64,000 nucleotides of DNA from Myrica gale (lineage: Eukaryota; Streptophyta; Magnoliopsida; Fagales; Myricaceae), in assembly GCA_963930655.1 (NCBI GenBank), contig OZ005621.1, positions 15,549,001-15,613,000 on the forward strand, written 5' to 3'. Positions 62,601 to 64,000 of this stretch are shown one piece after another. The notes under the pieces were generated by a model, which saw only the letters and a list, made by a program, of their open reading frames with translations, ran no database searches and was not told the origin of the DNA. Positions within the stretch are counted from its first letter, which is position 1; every line of letters begins with the position of its first letter. The position numbers and the translations under genes are program-made.

Positions 62601-64000
62601 AAGGAGTTTCAAAAACAACATCGGCTAGGCCTTTTAAAGTTGAAGTGTAGATGCAGCTAGCACTTTATTGGGATGTTACACGGCAGCTTTCCAACATAGA
62701 CTTCAAGGCGTCATCAAGAACTGATTCCATGGATGGTGCTTTGCATTAATCAAATCAATACTTGGTGACGTCTTTGTAGTCTCCTTTGATACCAAGATGG
62801 GAAGATAAGATTTTACGAAAAAGAATGAGGGAGAAAGATGTGTTTCTACTCTTAATGTCGGATTATAAAATGTGGGAGTAATTAAAACAGTTGACTAGAC
62901 ATTTATCACAATTATTATTTCCTTATTAGTAAAATCCTTAACAACAGTCTGTTCTAATGGACGATTTTAGTCCTTGAAGTTCCAAAAAATATTTTGATTG
63001 TAGTGTTAATTATTCCATGTGATTCTTCTATGTGCTGCATGTGTGCCATGTGTGAGATCCCTTTGAAGTTACTGTCCATTTGCTTGTTAGGATTATGCTC
63101 ATCCAATCTCTTTTGATGAAAAATTAGAACTTCTATAAGTTTAATCATTGTTTGAACCAAGCTAAAACGTATCTGATTGAGATCTATTCAAACAGAAATA
63201 TATTGAGCTTGGGCTTGCCTTGAAACCGGGGTGTATTATGTGTTGGTTCGGGCTTATCCAAATGGGGCTTTAGCTTAGCTTGTTGAGCCTATTTCAGGTA
63301 GAGGGTTTCATATCAAAGGTCAGAAGTCAAGTGAATGAAACTCATGAAATTGTGGAATTTAATTCCAGAGAGTACGTTATTTGGTCGTAACAATAAAATG
63401 CCCTGGTGGAATCCAATTGCATTAAAGGCGAAGCCAGATGTAGGAAGCTATGTTCATAGGGTTCAAACCTCAAGGTCATTAGAGCATAGAATGAGCGGTA
63501 GTAGCATGCCTGCATACTATGGAGCAGGGCATTCTATGTTTTCTTCACTGTTTTGTGGCTAATGACTGTATCCAAGGTTAGAAATCTACTTGGTAGAGGA
63601 TGTGGTGTTACCTAAATGATAGGATTTCCTTTTGACATAAGTTGGAGGTGTCAAAAGGATCGGGAGTAGAATGACTGGAAACCTGAATCTGGTTGTTAGT
63701 TGTAAAAATTACTGGCATACTTGAAAATATTGCAAGAAGAAATAGAAGTAGAGGAAAGAATTGGAGGGTTAATAGTGCCTTTAACCAACAATAATCCTGA
63801 AGCTCTTGTTACTCCTAATGAACTTTTATACTTGCCAAAATCAGAGTATTTCTGTTTGTGTATAATGGAGCATGTTTATCTACTAAAATCCTTATTCTGT
63901 TAGAACTAGGACTTCTGATAAGGCTTTCAAGCGGAGGGAATTGCATAGTCAAGAGGAGCTAAGTGTTGGTGATTACAGTGTGAGACACTCAGGATTCAGG
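53674..64000 (+). CDS. Cytosolic phenylalanyl-tRNA synthetase beta subunit, 3' part outside window
   Basis: Eleven exons are visible: 53674-53731, 53841-53896, 54008-54108, 55015-55144, 55256-55371, 56625-56691, 57528-57569, 59665-59706, 59902-59978, 60537-60663 and 60751-60918; all GT/AG and in phase for 328 codons. The protein begins [19 protein letters not shown], followed by [35 protein letters not shown] (B1 and start of B3/4), [40 protein letters not shown] (B3/4 editing module) and [15 protein letters not shown] leading to B5. This layout is that of the eukaryotic/archaeal beta subunit, which works as an (alpha-beta)2 tetramer to charge tRNA-Phe; the organellar enzyme is a single chain and looks different. 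The remaining roughly 270 residues are not found by 64000, so intron 11 is over 3 kb. Introns 6, 7 and 9 carry MITEs and a LINE. Confidence 0.95.
56901..57097. mobile_element. Tourist-like MITE in PheRS intron 6
   Basis: GGGTATGTTTG at the left and CAAACATCCCC at the right. Relative of the worn copy at 3745-3910 (shared TTTACTTTATAATATTTT and ACTCAAAATTTT). Confidence 0.7.
57707..58001. mobile_element. MULE-type MITE in PheRS intron 7
   Basis: Ends GGAGAAATTCCACT and TTTGTTTTCCCC. The 9-bp flanks AAGAATATA (57698-57706) and AAGAATGTA (58002-58010) differ by one base, a Mutator-length target duplication that places the whole family. Confidence 0.8.
58087..59111 (+). mobile_element. 5'-truncated L1-type LINE in PheRS intron 7
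   Basis: Only the C-terminal end of ORF2 remains: [20 protein letters not shown], then [15 protein letters not shown], and the zf-RVT zinc-binding block [20 protein letters not shown] at about 58655-58715. One TGA stands at 58537 where the sister copy at 15.3 kb has tryptophan, and the front segment is out of frame with the rest. It ends in an A-run, and a 15-bp target duplication flanks it (58072-58086 and 59112-59126, AAATGAAAATTTTAT against AAATGAAAATTTCAT). Same family as the LINE in the agmatine deiminase intron. Confidence 0.92.
60213..60419. mobile_element. Tourist-like MITE in PheRS intron 9
   Basis: Perfect ends GGCTATGTTTG and CAAACATAGCC with a 3-bp duplication ATA on both sides, as in PIF/Harbinger elements. 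Inside, repeated ATTGGTAAAAAGTG and GTTATTGAGATTGG. Confidence 0.85.
61480..62060 (-). mobile_element. Copia retrotransposon relic in PheRS intron 11
   Basis: Minus-strand sequence reads like the RNase H end of a copia polyprotein ([17 protein letters not shown] near 62040, then HHM...[11 protein letters not shown] toward 61780). It is a short, clearly broken, old fragment without visible LTRs. Confidence 0.7.
62205..62665. repeat. Imperfect direct repeat, about 285 bp apart
   Basis: 62205-62395 and 62490-62665 share the order ACCCC(A)...GAGAGGAGAAG...ATGAGAT(C)...CATAAGAG, a GGGACTT or AGACTT...GATTG.GCCT block, GGAGTTTCAAAA and TTTAAAGTTGAAGTGTAGAT. Probably ends of an old element; kind unknown. 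Confidence 0.55.
62666..64000. other. Rest of PheRS intron 11
   Basis: No PheRS exon is found here on the plus strand. Small open frames at 63335-63562 and 63721-63903 match no known family and may be worn retroelement sequence. Confidence 0.4.

Overview
This window is nuclear DNA of a flowering plant, almost certainly a woody-type eudicot. The evidence is many-exon GT/AG genes in AT-rich DNA, plant-only protein families (plant agmatine deiminase, TTM1/TTM2-type protein, wall-associated kinase) and a dense load of hAT, Mutator-like, LINE and MITE elements. The species cannot be fixed from sequence alone. There are no rRNA, convincing tRNA, CRISPR or prokaryotic features. Exon borders below were placed by hand from splice sites, reading frame and protein-family continuity. 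|| Host genes from left to right: (1) an STK16-type protein kinase on the minus strand, cut by the left edge (1-3494); (2) agmatine deiminase on the minus strand, ten coding exons, complete at 378 aa (9728-23463); (3) a TTM1/TTM2-like P-loop plus CYTH protein on the plus strand, eleven coding exons, complete at 661 aa (29198-36244); (4) the H/ACA snoRNP protein NHP2 on the minus strand, four exons, complete at 157 aa (38152-40678); (5) a wall-associated-kinase relic on the plus strand, broken by two transposon insertions (about 43500-46330); (6) the cytosolic phenylalanyl-tRNA synthetase beta subunit on the plus strand, eleven exons visible (53674 onward) and still unfinished at the right edge. 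From memory, genes 1, 2 and 4 are consecutive loci on Arabidopsis chromosome 5 (At5g08160, At5g08170, At5g08180), so an old block seems to survive here with the TTM gene lying inside it. The genes are otherwise unrelated housekeeping genes and do not form a pathway. || Most of the remaining DNA is mobile. The richest spot is intron 4 of agmatine deiminase. A 6.9-kb hAT-type element (14304-21194, perfect 8-bp target duplication) carries three spliceable exons of a plastid-type transaldolase gene. A LINE sits inside one of its introns, and inside that LINE lie a second 3.1-kb hAT element filled with a 116-bp higher-order minisatellite and, separately, a small MITE. Other well-delimited elements are a 2.4-kb solo LTR enclosing an AGO4-like fragment, a copia-type solo LTR and a hAT inside the WAK relic, two related hAT elements with a duplicated right end, a long-TIR Mutator-like element, a 5'-truncated LINE and a MULE-type MITE in one PheRS intron, and several short Tourist-like MITEs. 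|| The most unusual non-coding structure is an inverted duplication of the 5' flank of the PheRS beta gene (51745-53590). The best candidates for a new observation are the transaldolase-carrying hAT element and this inverted promoter duplication. No new multi-gene system was found.
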